From Flectonema sp. DT1601 (lineage: Eukaryota; Euglenozoa; Diplonemea; Diplonemida; Diplonemidae), in contig OZ025781.1 in NCBI GenBank assembly GCA_964019425.1, positions 1,246,501-1,310,500 on the forward strand: a stretch of DNA of 64,000 bases, written 5' to 3'. Within the stretch, counting starts at the first letter, position 1. Every line of letters starts with the position of its first letter. Of the stretch, positions 1 to 10,808 are shown in pieces. A model generated the notes under the pieces. The model was not told the DNA's origin. It was given only the letters and a program-made list of their open reading frames with translations, and made no database searches. The translations under genes were made by a program, and so were the position numbers.

Positions 1-1124
1 CCATGAGGTCCGATTACGATTTGAGAATCCATCACAATGTTGACTTGTTGTTGGTAGTTGTAGTCCTGAAGATGAATATACTCAGCTGATTTCCCAGTCA
101 ATTCCTTAGTGATGTTGCTAATAATTCCAAATACTTCTTTTTCATTAAATATCTTCCTCCCTCTAATCACAGAAGCGTGATTGCGAGACACAAATAGTAC
201 CTTAGGCTGAGAAGGTAGTTCTCGAGGCAATCTCCCAGCAACATGCATTCTCATTTCATTTAGTAATTTGAAATGATCAAAACTTTTACTCGCAACACCA
301 ACGATTGCGTTGCTGAAACACGTTTTATGAAATAATCTGCTTGCGTTAATAAGAGGTAAGTCAGTAAAACTTTGAAGCAACGTGTCTAACAGATACGGTG
401 CTTTTGGACCTTCAATTGGTTTGTAGTCAACAAATGATACCAACAGCTTTGTTACATCATTTGCTTGTTTTTTAATCGATTTAAAATCTTGCAGAGTTTG
501 ATGAAAAGGTCCCAAATTATTTTCCCACAAATGATAAGTACTGTGACCAGACATCCGAAATAATAATATAACAGGGCGATCAACCATTCGAGTACAGACG
601 TGTTGATCTAATACTTTTATTTTATGTCCTTTATACTTGTGGTACTTCATTAATGGTTCAACAAGACCATCTGCGGGATAAATCGGGTTCGGAAATTTAT
701 CTCCAGCAGGATTGACAACATGAAAAGAGTTATTTACTATCATCAGATTAGAGAATAAACATTTTCTTTGCATTCCATTTTTCAAACAAGTAACTTTCGT
801 ATTCCCAACTGTCGAAGGATCAACTTCTCGATAAGGGAGAAATTCTTCTGGATCTTGATGCCAACCACCTTTATTTAATAGTTTTGCAAATGACATGTGT
901 TTACCCTTTTCTTCTTCCTTTTCTAGTTGTAAACCACTGACAGGAGTGTCAGTGGTTTCTAGTACAGTCGGAGTTGGAGTGCTTACAACTTGCTGTTGAT
1001 ATGAAATAGTTCTTCTAGAGAGTGGCTGGACATCCCTTCCTTTAAGCATCATAGAGAACGTTACCAACGACGACATGACTCCTCCGATTATTAAAGCCAG
1101 TGTGATGTGAAGCCATTTTTTCAT
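1..1124 (-). CDS. Glycosyltransferase family 61 protein, 5' part (runs off window start)
   Basis: Reading the minus strand from the ATG at 1124 gives an open frame of about 374 codons that leaves the window without a stop. The N-terminus is a short cytosolic Lys-Lys segment followed by one hydrophobic helix (about residues 4-27, WLHITLALIIGGVMSSLVTF), as in a Golgi/ER type II membrane enzyme. A Thr/Pro/Glu-rich stem follows. The downstream part has GT61 (DUF563) signatures: KVLFVSRNHASVIRGRKIFN, then a Glu-rich helix, YIHLQDYNYQQQVNIV and IVIGPHG at the window edge, matching the family's SR...R.I.NE...Q...IGPHGA pattern. GT61 includes EOGT and POMGNT2-type GlcNAc transferases and plant xylosyltransferases; which sugar this one transfers cannot be told. 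No intron is needed in the visible part. The usual C-terminal quarter is outside the window. Confidence 0.8.
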   Translation of the reverse strand, partial: MKKWLHITLALIIGGVMSSLVTFSMMLKGRDVQPLSRRTISYQQQVVSTPTPTVLETTDTPVSGLQLEKEEEKGKHMSFAKLLNKGGWHQDPEEFLPYREVDPSTVGNTKVTCLKNGMQRKCLFSNLMIVNNSFHVVNPAGDKFPNPIYPADGLVEPLMKYHKYKGHKIKVLDQHVCTRMVDRPVILLFRMSGHSTYHLWENNLGPFHQTLQDFKSIKKQANDVTKLLVSFVDYKPIEGPKAPYLLDTLLQSFTDLPLINASRLFHKTCFSNAIVGVASKSFDHFKLLNEMRMHVAGRLPRELPSQPKVLFVSRNHASVIRGRKIFNEKEVFGIISNITKELTGKSAEYIHLQDYNYQQQVNIVMDSQIVIGPH

Positions 1125-1796
1125 GTGAAAAATACGTTGACACTACAAATTGAGAGGTTAGGTTAATTAAGGATGTCTTAACAAAAATCTAAAAAGAAAA
1201 AACAATAATTACAGAGAGAGAGAGCGCATCATTTTTTTTTTTTTTTTTTTTCCGAAAGTGAATACTGCGAAAAAATAAATAAGTGTTTTTTATTACCATT
1301 CTCCTCCTTCAAGTAAATAATATTGACGGACACTAATTTTCTTTCCAGATGAATTCGTTAATGTATTCAATACAAAGTCTGCCTTACCACAACAAGCCTT
1401 TACTTACCTCAAGACAGACAGTCAATTTTCTAGCCTGAAAATGCATCAAACATAATGTTCATCAATATAAACCTTCTCACCTAGAATCTGTTTATTTCTG
1501 AATACTGTGAAAAAATAGGAATGTGTTTAAAAGAAAAATCAAAATTAAAATGAAGAAAACTCGCCATCAGACCCAAGATGTTACTTCAATCATTAACAGT
1601 ATGCAAAGATGCAAGTCGTTTTTTTTTTTAACATGAAAAAAAACATTTCGATTCTTGAAGATGTAAATTTCACTATACCAAATAATTTCTTGTGCAGCAT
1701 GCCTTGGTCAGAGATAGATAGGAAAAAAAAAAAAAAAAAAAAGGGGAAAATGAAAAATCTTCGAGAAAATCTGAACTCTTCCCTAACTACAAAAAT
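1125..1796. other. Upstream region of the GT61 gene, no gene seen
   Basis: AT-rich non-coding sequence with a GA microsatellite at about 1,204-1,216 and homopolymer runs at about 1,221-1,251, 1,619-1,630 and 1,723-1,742. It should contain the promoter of the minus-strand GT61 gene, but no convincing core promoter element is visible. The short open frames here consist largely of homopolymer lysine or phenylalanine and are not credible genes. Confidence 0.6.
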
Positions 1797-1797
1797 A

Positions 1798-1962
1798 CAG
1801 AATTCTTAGAGAACAACTGTTAACCTGACACACGATATAACGAAAAACAGAATTCTTAGAGAACAACTGCTTACCTGACACACGATAATTGGGTTTAGCC
1901 CTTCCCTTCTTACGAAAAAACAGAATTTCTTAGAGAAACAATTATTTAACTGACACACGATG
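1798..1962. repeat. Three-copy imperfect tandem repeat
   Basis: Three direct copies start at 1,798, 1,848 and 1,921. Each begins CAGAATTCTTAGAGAACAA (third copy slightly diverged) and ends CTGACACACGAT. Spacer lengths differ, so the period is 50-73 bp. It lies between the GT61 and DsbA-like genes. No coding capacity or known element is recognised. Confidence 0.75.
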
Positions 1963-2399
1963 AAATAACGATAATTAGGTTTAACATACGCACATCTTAT
2001 GCTTAAGTTGTCAAAGGGTTTCACATCACATCTTATGTAGCAACACAAAAGACAATTTTCAAGTGGACAGAATTTGAGCACGAAGTTCAACAAGAATGGT
2101 CTAACAGTAAAACCAACTGTTTTGTATAATAATAACAATGAACTTTAGTGACGACTTAACTTAAGAAGATTTAAAGAAGCAAATGTGAAATACTAATTGT
2201 GGTTTTTAGTTTTCACTATTCCTCTCATCGTATTATCTAGAAGGGTCGAGTACTTCAAACTGGCGGCGTACTTTTCCAGGCATTCGAACGATACGTTGCA
2301 CTTAAAATTGGTACAAAAAATAGGCAACTTGATAGGGGGAAAGCAGTCACACAGGAAATAAGAATCACAAATGTTAGCACTTTTGTAATACAAAAATAT

Positions 2400-3086
2400 T
2401 TATTGGGTGAGGAGTCTGTCAAATATTTGAATAAAGTTTTCTGGGTCCTGAGCACCTGAAATGTTACCTCTCATGTCAATCTCTTTTGGTTTGAGGAGGT
2501 GGAAAGTGAAGTGAGGGACGCCATTGATGTTTGAGACTTGATTCTTCGCGTGATACGACTCAACTTCATCGGTGTACGCGCCAGAGTTAAGAAACTTATC
2601 GACGTCGGTAGGGAGACCGGCTTCTGCAGCTGCTGATACTAAGATTGCGTTTTCACCGAGATTTTCACATTCAGCAAAATATTTTCTAAACAAGATTTCC
2701 ATTAAATGATTTTGCTTTCCTGAACCATACTTATCATATGTGTGCCACAATAGACGATGACCCTTCATTGAGTTTCCAATCATTGCTCCTTCCTTCCAGG
2801 TGATATCAATGCCTAATTCCCTACCACGTACTCTTAGCATGTTGTTGGGGTCTTGCAAGAACTTCTTAGCCTGCTCTACCCCAAACTTTCTTTGGTAAGT
2901 CTCTAACTTGTCAACCCCCCCCTCAGGGATACCCTTATTCAAAAAGTACGGATGCCACACAACTTCAAAATCAGCTACACTTTCCCTTTTAGCGATGGCC
3001 TTCTCCAAACATTTCTTACCAACCCAACACCATGGACAGGCTAAGTCCGAAGTAATGTTAACTCGGATGAGTGGTCTGACCGACAT
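2400..3086 (-). CDS. DsbA/FrnE-like thioredoxin-fold oxidoreductase
   Basis: A single uninterrupted frame of 228 residues. The N-terminus, VNITSDLACPWCWVGKK, carries the CxxC redox motif (CPWC, about residues 17-20) directly after the first beta strand, as in the FrnE/2-hydroxychromene-2-carboxylate isomerase branch of DSBA proteins. The helical insertion domain follows (PYFLNKGIPEGG, then MKGHRLLWHTYDKYG) and the fold closes with the cis-Pro loop NGVPHFTF (about residues 190-197), typical of the family. The length is normal (about 210-240), so the gene looks whole. There is no signal peptide, so a cytosolic or mitochondrial role is more likely than secretion. Such proteins act in thiol-disulfide exchange or glutathione-linked isomerisation; the substrate is unknown. 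The stop codon overlaps an AATAAA signal (2,404-2,399 on the minus strand). The GT61 gene lies downstream on the same strand. Confidence 0.9.
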   Translation of the reverse strand: MSVRPLIRVNITSDLACPWCWVGKKCLEKAIAKRESVADFEVVWHPYFLNKGIPEGGVDKLETYQRKFGVEQAKKFLQDPNNMLRVRGRELGIDITWKEGAMIGNSMKGHRLLWHTYDKYGSGKQNHLMEILFRKYFAECENLGENAILVSAAAEAGLPTDVDKFLNSGAYTDEVESYHAKNQVSNINGVPHFTFHLLKPKEIDMRGNISGAQDPENFIQIFDRLLTQ

Positions 3087-4459
3087 CTGCTGTTTAGTAA
3101 AGATCTGTTTGTTGAATAAAAGATGAAGTGTTTTTACTATTAAATCGTCAACTCAATTAAGGGCCTTCAAACACCACGTGAGATGTAACCTTCAAACATT
3201 ACATGAGAGGTAACCCAAACCTTCTCACTTCTTTATTTTTTTTTGGAAACTGTCCGGCAGTATTTCTATGTCACTCGGACAAGCTTTGAATCGAGAATGG
3301 AAAAGAAAGAAGACAAGTTTAAGATTATAATAGGTGTGATCGGTTGGGGTGAGACGGACGTACATCAAACTACGACTTGTTACTCAACAAATAAGCATCA
3401 ATCTTACTCAGCAGTTAACAATCGGTATTAATGATCATATTCTTCAGCAAAGACTGATAAATTTTCTCGAATAGTTTCGTGTGTTTTCACTGCTGAATTT
3501 GACGTGTTTATGTTAGATTTTCTCACTCTCTCACCTTTTTCTCCAAGGTTTTACTCTTCGATGTGTATGACCCTTTGTTGGATTTCTTGGTTTCTGCTTT
3601 GACAGACTTGGATACCTGCTCTTGAGACTCGACATGACGGTAATAAGTGCAAGATCGCATCAACATAGGAGCATCCACAGACAGTGTTCATCCTTGGGTA
3701 ATTGTGTTAAATGACAAAGTACCCCACTCAATGGAAATAAGACGGATTCATGTTACACAATGGAGTGACTATGATTATTCCAGATACTGAGACCATCAAT
3801 TAAGATGATGACGCTGAATTCTATCAGGTTGGGGATCTTTATATCATTCAAATCAACACTGAAATAGGATCCCAACATTAGCTCTCGCCGTTGTGCAAAC
3901 AGAAATACTAGCTTGATTGCAGTCGATGCCTTTGTGGCGATTGGCTAACTGATGCTCGTGGATGCCCCATTGTGCTCTGATCTTCTAATCTCACATCTCA
4001 CAATCCGCATATGTTACTTGCATTGTCTGCTTGCTTTGTTTGTATTGGAGGAGAGCTGCTAAAGGACCTTCACTCGGTGTCACTTTGGGCATCCACATCT
4101 CGATACCTGCACCGTCCCAGAAGATCGTTCCCTCCCTGCAGCTACCTCTTTCACAAGCAAGCCGAAATATGTATTCAAAGCTGATGTTGTTATTTTCCTT
4201 GTCATGCCACTTGTGTATGTTGAACAGGAGACAGGGGAATGAGGCAGTGGATTACCTTGTTTGCAACAGTTTTACCCATTATCTTGGCCTGATCAACTTC
4301 CATAAACATATGGCTGCCCAGTCTTGGGATATCGCTTCGGACTTCGATCACATCACTTCAAGTCTCTCCTTCTTTGCACAAACAGGTAACAAAAGAGAAA
4401 GCAAGACAAACCTGTTTGTAGTTTGTTGTACTTTTGCAAACACTTCTCATAACATAAAG
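3087..4459. other. Intergenic sequence, nothing recognised
   Basis: Mostly unique sequence upstream of the DsbA-like gene. No frame in it resembles a known protein. The frame running through 4,031-4,669 is meaningful only in its last part, where it overlaps the LINE endonuclease relic. Confidence 0.5.
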
Positions 4460-4720
4460 AGAAAGTTGTACTTGCCTCCACCATTAAAGACTTTTTTGAA
4501 ATCAGGAGAAGAAAAGGCCACAGCAAGACAACTGTGTGACAGTGGGGAATTAGCTCTTGCTAAAGACTGGGTGATGTTTGATGACTTGGGAGAGAAGCAT
4601 CTGATTATGCCAACTGAGGTCACTCATTTAAGACCGGATATATTTCTATATTCTCTCAATGCCAAATGAGCCATAATCCTGGAGCTGATCTGTCCTAATG
4701 AAGACAGGTTTGAAATTTCC
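4460..4720 (+). pseudogene. Old relic of a REL-endonuclease LINE
   Basis: The translation runs from KLYLPPPLKTFLKSGEEK to LRPDIFLYSLNAK, then a TGA stop (an Arg codon in the better copy), then AIILELICPNEDRFEIS. It aligns along its length with the endonuclease region at about 49,100-49,360 (NLPPPSQTFLKTGENK, LRPDIFIYSFFAKRALILEL, CPNEDRFETS). The RPD...E catalytic signature of the restriction-like endonuclease is preserved despite the stop. It is clearly more diverged than the near-identical LINE copies from 33 kb onward, so it is an older insertion or a sister family. Confidence 0.8.
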
Positions 4721-4808
4721 TATGTGTGACTTGTGCGGCCAAAACAGCCACAATAAACACAACAAAACAGGTTTGCACCTTTGCCTCTTTATTTCTTTCT
4801 CGCCGCGC

Positions 4809-5372
4809 CAACGAAGACATCGACATCGATCGCTGCTCTGCAGATGTCCGGCGGGTGTTTGTCTACACTGTGTTAATTGTTTTTTTTTATCCCAAGATAG
4901 ATAGATAGATAAGGAAGTCCAATACATTGCGTACTGTGCATCGCTGATACAGCAAACTAGGGAGCATCGGGTTAACTCCCTAGAGCTACGAGGCAACAGC
5001 AACGTAATTAGACCCAATCTTATTAGGATTGTTTTATTATAGCTTCGGCTGACGGGGCATAATGAACACAGTATGCCTATTGTCAGCTTTCCACCTTGTC
5101 CGATTGTTGTTCAACCTTGGGAAGAGAAGTAAAAAAATTCCATCAATGTTGGCCTTCCTGTTCGAAGGTGCGCACCAATGACGATAAATAGAGTGGGGGG
5201 AGAAAACCTTTGATCCAACTGGATCCCTTCACGAGCTGACATTGCCATGTGAAGTTAAATATTCTGGCGATGCCAGCTCAGGCGACTTAGCCTGCTTTTT
5301 TCTTTAAATAAAAAAAATAAAAAGATACCAACAGGTGGGGTGATGGGTTCCGACAGTTCCGACGCAGAATGG
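4809..5372 (-). repeat. Diverged inverted copy of the K repeat
   Basis: The reverse complement matches the blocks at 10,254-10,808 and 12,545-13,099: shared segments include the GATCGATGTCGATGTC tract, the GGTGCGCACCTTCGAACAGG tract, and the section ending in the poly-T/poly-A before the GGTGGGGTGATGGGTT end. About 210 bp at roughly 4,895-5,108 has no counterpart and looks like an insertion; it contains a GATA microsatellite. Nature of the repeat unknown. Confidence 0.75.
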
Positions 5373-5467
5373 TAGTCACCACCACGGGCACCAAACAAAG
5401 CTAGTGAGAGAGTTCTTCCTTCTCCTCTCCCACAGGCTGATTCGTAAAGCTTTGTCTTAAAAAAGAG

Positions 5468-5755
5468 TTTTAACAAGAACAAAAAAAAGATATGCTCTGT
5501 TTGCAGGTCTTAAAAGCAAAGTTTAAACGAGAACAAGAAAAGATATGTTCTTCTCGTGCGACTAGCGGAAGACCATGTATCGAAGCAGAGTTTAAACAAG
5601 AACAAAAAAAAGGATATGTTCTTTTCGCTGTCTTAAAGCAGTGTTTAAACGAGAACAAGAAAAGATATGTTCTGTTCGTGCGATGTTTTGCGGAAGACCG
5701 TGTCTCAGTGTAGTTTTAACGAAGAACAAAAGAAAAGATTTGTTCTGTTTGCGCG
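5468..5755. repeat. Five-copy tandem repeat with conserved stem-loop
   Basis: Five direct copies begin near 5,468, 5,520, 5,589, 5,642 and 5,711 with the core GTTTAAACGAGAACAAG. In most copies AGAACA is followed about 10 bases later by TGTTCT, which can fold into a short stem-loop. Period varies from 52 to 70 bp. Frames through it are repetitive lysine-rich translations and not credible genes. Confidence 0.75.
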
Positions 5756-6400
5756 TTCACCAGCGGTCCAGTCTCCAGAAAAGATGAGAAGGACGTATGA
5801 GCTGGAGGAATAAGTAACTTTTTGACAAAAGCAAAGTACTCTCGAAGACAACTCGAATCAGAATGCAGGTGGGGAAAATTTCAACTCCCTCTTCAGCAGA
5901 GCAAGGTTTCCACAGCAACAACAATTATCCGCGCCTTCAATGTCCGTTTGTGACTGCTGGCTGACTCAAAGCGTTCGTAGACCGAAGATAGATGAGCTTT
6001 TTTTTTTTTTTTTTTTTTTCCTACCTCGCCGATGTACTAGAGCTTACTGAAGGACCCGCGTTTATCTCCTCCTCTGCAAGTATGCCTATGCAAAATCTAA
6101 TTTCTTTTTTTTTTTTTTTTTTCTTCCTCTTTCTTCCTTAGTATTTTCTAAATAAACAACGACAAGTAATACCAAATTTCTTCTAAATAAATATGACCTA
6201 ATTAATATATGAGAACGTGCCAAAAGTAGGGTACAATTTTGGGCCACGGGTATCTGACGGTCCCTAAGTGTGAATCCGACCACTTTTCACAAGATATTTT
6301 ATACTCAAAAAATGCAATTCCGTGTCTGGGAAGTGATTTTACTCACCGCTAGTTTCAAAATTCCATATTTTCCCTAAGAGCTTACCTGTAGTATAAGAGG
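5756..6400. other. Intergenic sequence, nothing recognised
   Basis: Unique sequence interrupted by two poly-T tracts (about 5,999-6,019 and 6,105-6,122). No coding frame or RNA gene recognised. Confidence 0.5.
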
Positions 6401-7793
6401 GAGTTGAATTTCCAGGTGAGATTTGGACTGTTAGCTTTTGGCTAAGGCCCTCCCTGAAGAGCAAGAACAAAAAAACTACTCACACCTGAAGAAAACATAC
6501 ACAAAGAACACACTGTAAGCTGTGTGTGTATTTTGTGTTTGTCACAACAGGAGAGAAAAGAAAGAATGTCAAGGTTGGTCACCTTGCCTATCAACGCACA
6601 ACATTGGTGGTCTCTACTAGACCCTGAGTGATCCCACTGGATCTCTCATCGTTCATAGTACCTATGTGAAGTTATAAAATCAAAGGTAAACTATGAACTA
6701 CAAATGACTTAGCCTGTTATTATAATGCCACAGGCAGGCCCTGCATTCAGCAACTATCCAGCAGTGCTAGGATGTCCTGATCTTCTTCTAAAAAAAAGAA
6801 AGAAAAACAAAACTGTAGCTGGGATCACTCAGGATCAACAGACTACCAATGCTACCTGTTGTACTTGCTCACTATGGGGGGTGATGCCAAACACCCAGAA
6901 GTACTTAACTGCTTTCCTTCTTGCTGCCCAGGAGTTTCTGACCAGAACTAATAGAAAATAAAAAGTAGATGGGAAACAATAAAAAGTAAAATGGATATAA
7001 CTGAAGTTAAACAAGACAAATGAAGAAACAGACCAGAACAGAAAGAGAATAAAAAGAAAAGATATAGGCAAGAGTGATTGTAATAGAAGATTACAAATAA
7101 AAAAATGCAAGTATCAACACATGATCAAGATACACCAGCAGCTAACAAACAACATAAAATTGAAGATCAGTTGCCAGAGTATTTCAACCATGGTAGAATA
7201 CTCGCCCCTCTGGCAGGGATTATCCCAGACTTGTCCTTTAATTTAGTTGGACACCATGGCTTACAACCCTTCCAGAGGGAAGCACCATTATGACTTCTAT
7301 TTTTTTTCTTCAAGAAAATCATAAGGTGGGAACAAAGAAAAATGCTAAGAGGAACCCCCTATTAACACCTAAGACATCTAAACTGCAGCCCAGCCTATGC
7401 CCAATGCACTAACAGGTCATTCCCTCACACTCAGATCAAAAAATCAAAGTTCAGAGTGCATCTTAGCGTGAATGAGAGAATTTCCTCCCGCTTTTTTTGA
7501 ACAAAAGGGATAGGAGAAGGGATAGAAAACGAACATAAAAATAAAATTCTAAGTGAGAAACACTTAGCAGAAATACTTAGCAGCTTTTAAGGAGCTGAAA
7601 AGCAAAAAAAAAATCTAAGTGAGAAACACTTAGTAGTAACACTTTGTAGCTAATTGATCTGAAAATAAAAAAATAAAAAATTTCTAAGTGAGAGATACTT
7701 AGCAACTTTTAGAACAAATAATTAAGTAAATAACCTGTTGAAATGGTAGTTAATGTAACCATTACAGGTTTGATGCCAAAACTGACAAAGAAT
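6401..7793 (+). repeat. 1.4-kb dispersed repeat, full unit
   Basis: Begins GAGTTGAATTTCCAGGTGAG and runs to ...ACTGACAAAGAAT, where the next unit starts head to tail. The 3' third carries three hairpin motifs of the form CTAAGTG-AGAAA-CACTTAG (about 7,549, 7,615 and 7,684, the last diverged to GAGAGATACTTAG). Two short frames in the unit (6,725 and 7,105) recur in other copies but show no sign of coding constraint. Unit length differs between arrays (1,363, 1,393 and 1,537 bp). Confidence 0.85.
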
Positions 7794-8316
7794 GAGTTAA
7801 GTTACCAGGTGAGATTTGGACTGTTAGCTTTTGGCTAAGGCCCTCCCTGAAGAGCAAGAACAAAAAAACTACTCACACCTGAAGAAAACATACACAAAGA
7901 ACACACTGTAAGCTGTGTGTGTATTTTGTGTTTGTCACAACAGGAGAGAAAAGAAAGAACGTCAAGGTTGGTCACCTTGCCTATCAACGCACAACATTGG
8001 TGGTCTCTACTAGACCCTGAGTGATCCCACTGGATCTCTCATCGTTCATAGTACCTATGTGAAGTTATAAAATCAAAGGTAAACTATGAACTACAAATGA
8101 CTTAGCCTGTTATTATAATGCCACAGGCAGGCCCTGCATTCAGCAACTATCCAGCAGTGCTAGGATGTCCTGATCTTCTTCTAAAAAAAAGAAAGAAAAA
8201 CAAAACTGTAGCTGGGATCACTCAGGATCAACAGACTACCAATGCTACCTGTTGTACTTGCTCACTATGGGGGGTGATGCCAAACACCCAGAAGTACTTA
8301 ACTGCTTTCCTTCTTG
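7794..8316 (+). repeat. 1.4-kb dispersed repeat, second unit, truncated
   Basis: Direct continuation of the preceding unit, identical over nearly all its length, broken off at TTCCTTCTTG where MULE sequence begins. The partial unit at 48,277-48,809 ends within about ten bases of the same internal position. Confidence 0.85.
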
Positions 8317-9298
8317 GGAGACTCACCCGACACAATGGGGTACGCACAATGGGGCCCCCGGGCTCCCTGACCTCGTTCACGGACGCGGGCGTACGCCCGG
8401 AGCGAGACGGACAAGGTGTGGCAGGAGTAGAGTTGGTGTCAAAACACATGCATATGGCAATCAGAGTTTTCTTTTTAGAGAGGGATAAACATTGTTGAAC
8501 AAGTCAGTGGCCACTAGTCGGAACCGGATAGTTCGCAGGAACGTCAGCATGCATCTCGCGTCGGCTGGCGTAGGTGTCCGTTGTCCAACAACGGGTGTCC
8601 TTTATCACAGATAAAAGACTCCCGTTGCCGAGTCTCCTTGAACACGGCGTTGACGCATTCCGACGCTGGAGGTGTAGGTGTTGCATCTGGGGACACCCGA
8701 AGGCCAGTAAGTGTCTGACCACCTTTCAAGGTTTGACTTAAGCAGATAACGATGGGCACGTTTTCCGTACTTGTCCTTTATCCCTTGAAGGCACGTCTCG
8801 GCCTCTGTTTCGATGCTTAGCTTGCTAATCTTCCACACTAACAACGTCGCATCAACCTTCGGTATCTTCGTCTGGCTGGCCACGTTGCCAACCAAGTGCT
8901 GCACGCACAAAGCATGGTGCAACACGACTCCGTGCAGGGAGGTGTCGGACTCCAGCCCCTTCTGCCTGTCGGAAATCAAGACGAACCTTTTCAGTCGGTC
9001 GCCAAAATGGTTCTTCAGGTGGGTGTGGTGGTATGCCCATCCCTCGTGGTTTTCGACCACTCCAACCGAGTAGGCTAAAGGCATAACATGCCTTTCGGCG
9101 TCGATCCCCACGGTGATGAACAAGCACCCACCAAACGGACCCGTCAGACTGCATGCATCGCTGCAGATGACAGGTGCCAGGTGCTCAGCTGTTTCTGGCC
9201 TCACAAAAGACCAAAACACCCTCTCAAAGGCACCATCATCTCTCTTCTCGATGTTCCAGTACATCTGGCTGTTGCGCTGTTGGAGGTCGGTGAGGTAC
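8317..9298 (-). pseudogene. Decayed MULE (Mutator-like) transposase fragment
   Basis: The minus strand from 9,298 reads PYLTDLQQRNSQMYWNIEKR, then VICSDACSLTGPFGGCLFIT, GIDAERHVMPLAYSVGVVEN, FVLISDRQKGLES and HALCVQHLVGN. This is the MULE transposase domain with its first acidic residue (SDA), second acidic residue (SDR.KG) and the C..H pair. A later segment in another frame (SECVNAVFKETRQRESF) matches the family's AES.N...K..R region, so at least one frameshift separates it from the main frame. The far 3' part ends in a basic Pro/Arg-rich tail. The fragment is visibly GC-richer than everything around it. Both ends are cut by other repeats and no terminal inverted repeats are visible. Confidence 0.85.
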
Positions 9299-9648
9299 GG
9301 TTTTCCGTTTTTTTTCTTTAAAAAATAAATAAAAAGAATTTAAAAAAAAAAAAAAGAATAAACAATGTTATCATTGTTTTTTTATCGATCGACTATGTCG
9401 ATCACTTTCTATTTTCCGTCCTGGTCAAGACGCTAAACTGATTGTTTTTTTTTTTCAAAATTAATAAAAAAAAAAAAAAAAAAAATAAAAAAAATAAAAA
9501 AAAAAGAATAAACAATGTTATCATTGTTTTTTTTCTATCGATCAACTATGTCGATTAATTTCTATTTTCCGTCCTGATCGAGACGCTAAACTGATTGTTT
9601 CCTTTTTTTAAATAATAAATAAGAAAAAAAAAAGAAAAAAAAAGAGGG
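9299..9648 (+). mobile_element. LINE 3'-region fragment (satellite units)
   Basis: Three satellite units with the AACAATGTTATCATTGTT palindrome and the CGATCGACTATGTCGAT hairpin, ending at the point where the terminal cap would start (AAAAAGAG). It is joined directly to MULE sequence on the left and to a 1.4-kb repeat on the right. Confidence 0.8.
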
Positions 9649-9650
9649 CT

Positions 9651-10001
9651 GAGTTGAATTTCCAGGTGAGATTTGGACTGTTAGCTTTTGGCTAAGGCCC
9701 TCCCTGAAGAGCAAGAACAAAAAAACTACTCACACCTGAAGAAAACATACACAAAGAACACACTGTAAGCTGTGTGTGTATTTTGTGTTTGTCACAACAG
9801 GAGAGAAAAGAAAGAATGTCAAGGTTGGTCACCTTGCCTATCAACGCACAACATTGGTGGTCTCTACTAGACCCTGAGTGATCCCACTGGATCTCTCATC
9901 GTTCATAGTACCCTGTGTGAAGTTATAAAATCAAAGGTAAACTATGAACTACAAATGACTTAGCCTGTTATTATAATGCCACAGGCAGGCCCTGCATTCA
10001 G
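9651..10001 (+). repeat. 1.4-kb dispersed repeat, 5' fragment
   Basis: Matches the first about 350 bp of the unit and breaks off at GCCCTGCATTCAG, followed by a short inverted satellite piece (10,002-10,031). The copy at 38,990-39,229 breaks at the same base and is joined to the same satellite piece. Confidence 0.85.
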
Positions 10002-10031
10002 AAATAGAAAGTGATCGACATAGTCGATCGA

Positions 10032-10230
10032 TTTACATGAGCATCGGCTCGAACGGCTCTGGCGAAGCGAGTGAACGAGTCTGATTGCTGAGTATTGTAT
10101 TCTGTTTTCTTGTTCTTTTTTTAATTTATTTCAAACAGGGCAACAGGGGGAAAGTTTGGTTTGTATCCCCTGGGTGTTTAGCGTCACCTGTTGAGGTGTA
10201 ATGTATTCTGTTTACTTCTATCCCTTTGTT
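10032..10230. repeat. J repeat, copy 1
   Basis: Begins TTTACATGAGCATCGGCTCG and continues through a poly-T-rich section to TATCCCTTTGTTTTT. A near-identical copy lies at 13,615-13,804. Function unknown. Confidence 0.8.
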
Positions 10231-10253
10231 TTTTTTTTTTTTTTTTTTTTTTT

Positions 10254-10808
10254 CAAACAGGACAGCAGGGGGAAAGTTTGTTTCGTACCCCCCGGGTGCT
10301 TAGCGTCACCCTCCATGCGATGCTTGCGCAGGGAGAGCCAAGGGTCGAGAACCCTGGAGATTACCTTTGTTTCTTTTTGTGACTGGATTGCAGTGGCGCA
10401 ACCCATCACCCCACCTGTTGGTATCTTTTTATTTTTTTTATTTAAAGAAAAAAGCAGGCTAAGTCGCCTGAGCTGGCATCGCCAGAATATTTAACTTCAC
10501 ATGGCAATGTCAGCTCGTGAAGGGATCCAGTTGGATCAAAGGTTTTCTCCCCCCCCACTCTATTTATCGTCATTGGTGCGCACCTTCGAACAGGAAGGCC
10601 AACACTGACGGAATTTTTTACTTCTCTTCCCAGGGTTGAACCTTGGGAAAAAAACAAACAATAAACACAGTGTAGACAAACACCCGCCGGACATCTGCAG
10701 AGCAGCGATCGATGTCGATGTCTTCGTTGTCGAACTTCCTGGCGTTTATGTTTTTGTTTTTAACAACAACACAACACCAACTAACAGGTTTGTCTCATTG
10801 CCCGTTCT
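10254..10808. repeat. K repeat, copy 1 (about 555 bp)
   Basis: Runs from CAAACAGGACAGCAGGGGG to CTCATTGCCCGTTCT and is almost identical to 12,545-13,099. It contains the hairpin CCCAGGGTTGAACCTTGGG. Frames through it are short and no protein family is recognised. Confidence 0.85.

Noticed and set aside
7105-7293. Conserved 62-codon frame in every 1.4-kb repeat (MQVSTHDQDTPAANK...)
   Set aside because: Differences between copies change amino acids (Gln to Arg, Asp to Asn) and the inverted copy at about 56,540 has a stop early in the frame. Conservation reflects recent copying, not coding constraint.
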